DNA of 64,000 nt. Origin: an uncultured Clostridium sp. GTDB taxonomy: Bacteria > Bacillota > Clostridia > TANB77 > CAG-508. Positions 63,337 through 64,000 of the stretch are shown here, piece by piece. Numbering within the stretch: position 1 is the first letter of the stretch; the number at the start of each line of letters is the position of its first letter. The DNA is taken from positions 23,947 through 87,946 of the forward strand of contig USMK01000004.1 in NCBI GenBank assembly GCA_900555835.1, in the 5' to 3' direction. Made by a program: the position numbers and the translations under genes. Under the pieces are notes generated by a model. It had not been told where the DNA came from. It searched no databases and saw only the letters and a list, made by a program, of their open reading frames with translations.

Positions 63337-64000
63337 TTTTTAGTTTTTAATGTTATTTCATCTGCAGTAACTTTTTCTATTGTTCCATCTGCTTCTGCTA
63401 AAACCATTATTCCAGAGTCTTTTGCAGCTCTGTATTCCATTCCTGTTCCTACCATTGGTGAATCTGTTGTTAATAGTGGAACTGCTTGACGTTGCATGTT
63501 TGCACCCATTAATGCACGGTGAGCATCATCATGTTCCAAGAATGGTATCATTGCAGCACCTACTGAAACTAATTGTTGTGGTGAAACATCAACATAGTCA
63601 ACTCTTTCAGGTTCAACTTCTGCTATTTCTTCTGCTATTCTTACTTTTATTTTTTTGTTCGTGAATTTACCGTTTTTGTCAACTGGTTCAGATGCTTTAG
63701 CTATAACAAATTTTTCTTCAACATCTGCTGGCATATATTCAACTATGTTAGTTAATTTATGTGTTTTCTTATCAACTTTTCTATATGGTGTTTCTATAAA
63801 TCCATATTCATTAATTATTGCAAATGAAGATATTGCAGATATAAGACCAATGTTTGGTCCTTCTGGAGATTCGATTGGACATAATCTACCATAATGAGTA
63901 AAGTGAACGTCTCTTACTTCGAATCCTGCTCTTTCTCTTGAAAGTCCACCAGGTCCTAATGCTGAAATTCTTCTTTTATGTGTTAATTCTGATAATGGGT
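63333..64000 (-). CDS. rpoB: Inverted internal fragment of a second, divergent rpoB
   Basis: The minus strand from 64000 reads PLSELTHKRRISALGPGG, then FEVRDVHFTHYGRL, IESPEGPNIGLIS, DVSPQQLVSVGAAM and GANMQRQAVPLLTT, ending ITLKTKKG at the junction. The same stretch lies on the plus strand at about 62545-63230, but the two differ at many residues (MPADVEEKFVIAKA versus MSADVEDGHIIAQA), so this is not a copy of the same gene. The 5' part lies beyond the window; the 3' part is missing. The two fragments share only about four bases (acct) at the join. Confidence 0.9.

Noticed and set aside
63380..63894. Plus-strand open frames to the right of the rpoB junction
   Set aside because: They are antisense to the inverted rpoB fragment on the minus strand.

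Overview
This AT-rich window comes from a low-GC, spore-forming member of the Clostridia (Bacillota). Evidence: spoIIE and spo0A are present, Arg is almost always AGA, starts include TTG and GTG, and sigma-A promoters are consensus-like. The placement is inferred from gene families, not from a marker phylogeny. No tRNA, rRNA, CRISPR array or transposase was seen.

Layout. 1-3353: 3' part of a giant surface protein. 3354-4530: a decapitated and an intact small hydrophobic-peptide locus of type I toxin-antitoxin appearance, around a DUF4364 regulator. 4.7-18.6 kb: housekeeping and sporulation genes (spoIIE, acyl-ACP thioesterase, a WG-repeat protein, acpS, tatD, htpX-lemA, htrA, a pilin-like protein, rnhB, a pyrimidine phosphorylase, three small proteins), with a second small-peptide locus at 13.2-13.5 kb. 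19-43.4 kb: two tandem pairs of very large membrane-anchored surface proteins (A1-B1 and A2-B2); the gene at the left edge is another B-type member. 43.5-48.7 kb: patatin, a zinc/manganese ABC transporter, ruvA and rarA. 48.7-58 kb: a small regulator, paired half-size TSUP transporters, a Spo0A-box-controlled sortase and surface adhesin, a second WG-repeat protein and metabolic genes. 58-61 kb: spo0A, a gene of foreign codon usage and an HD-domain protein. 61-64 kb: rpoB, cut at about residue 757 and joined tail-to-tail to an inverted piece of a different rpoB.

Main observation. Five genes (acyl-ACP thioesterase, tatD, htpX, znuC-like, znuB-like) are each split by the same event. An in-frame CGG codon followed by A must be passed with a +1 shift, so that CGGA yields one residue in the place of a conserved GGA glycine. 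I found no in-frame CGG in any other native gene by eye, including about 8,000 codons of the surface-protein cluster. The only conventional CGG codons are two in the foreign-looking gene at 59057. This fits a genome where CGG is unassigned or poorly decoded and acts as a +1 frameshift codon, or where a quadruplet-reading tRNA exists. It is unlike ordinary homopolymer sequencing error.

Caution. The inverted rpoB-rpoB junction near 63336 may be a chimera, so sequence right of it may belong to another genome.
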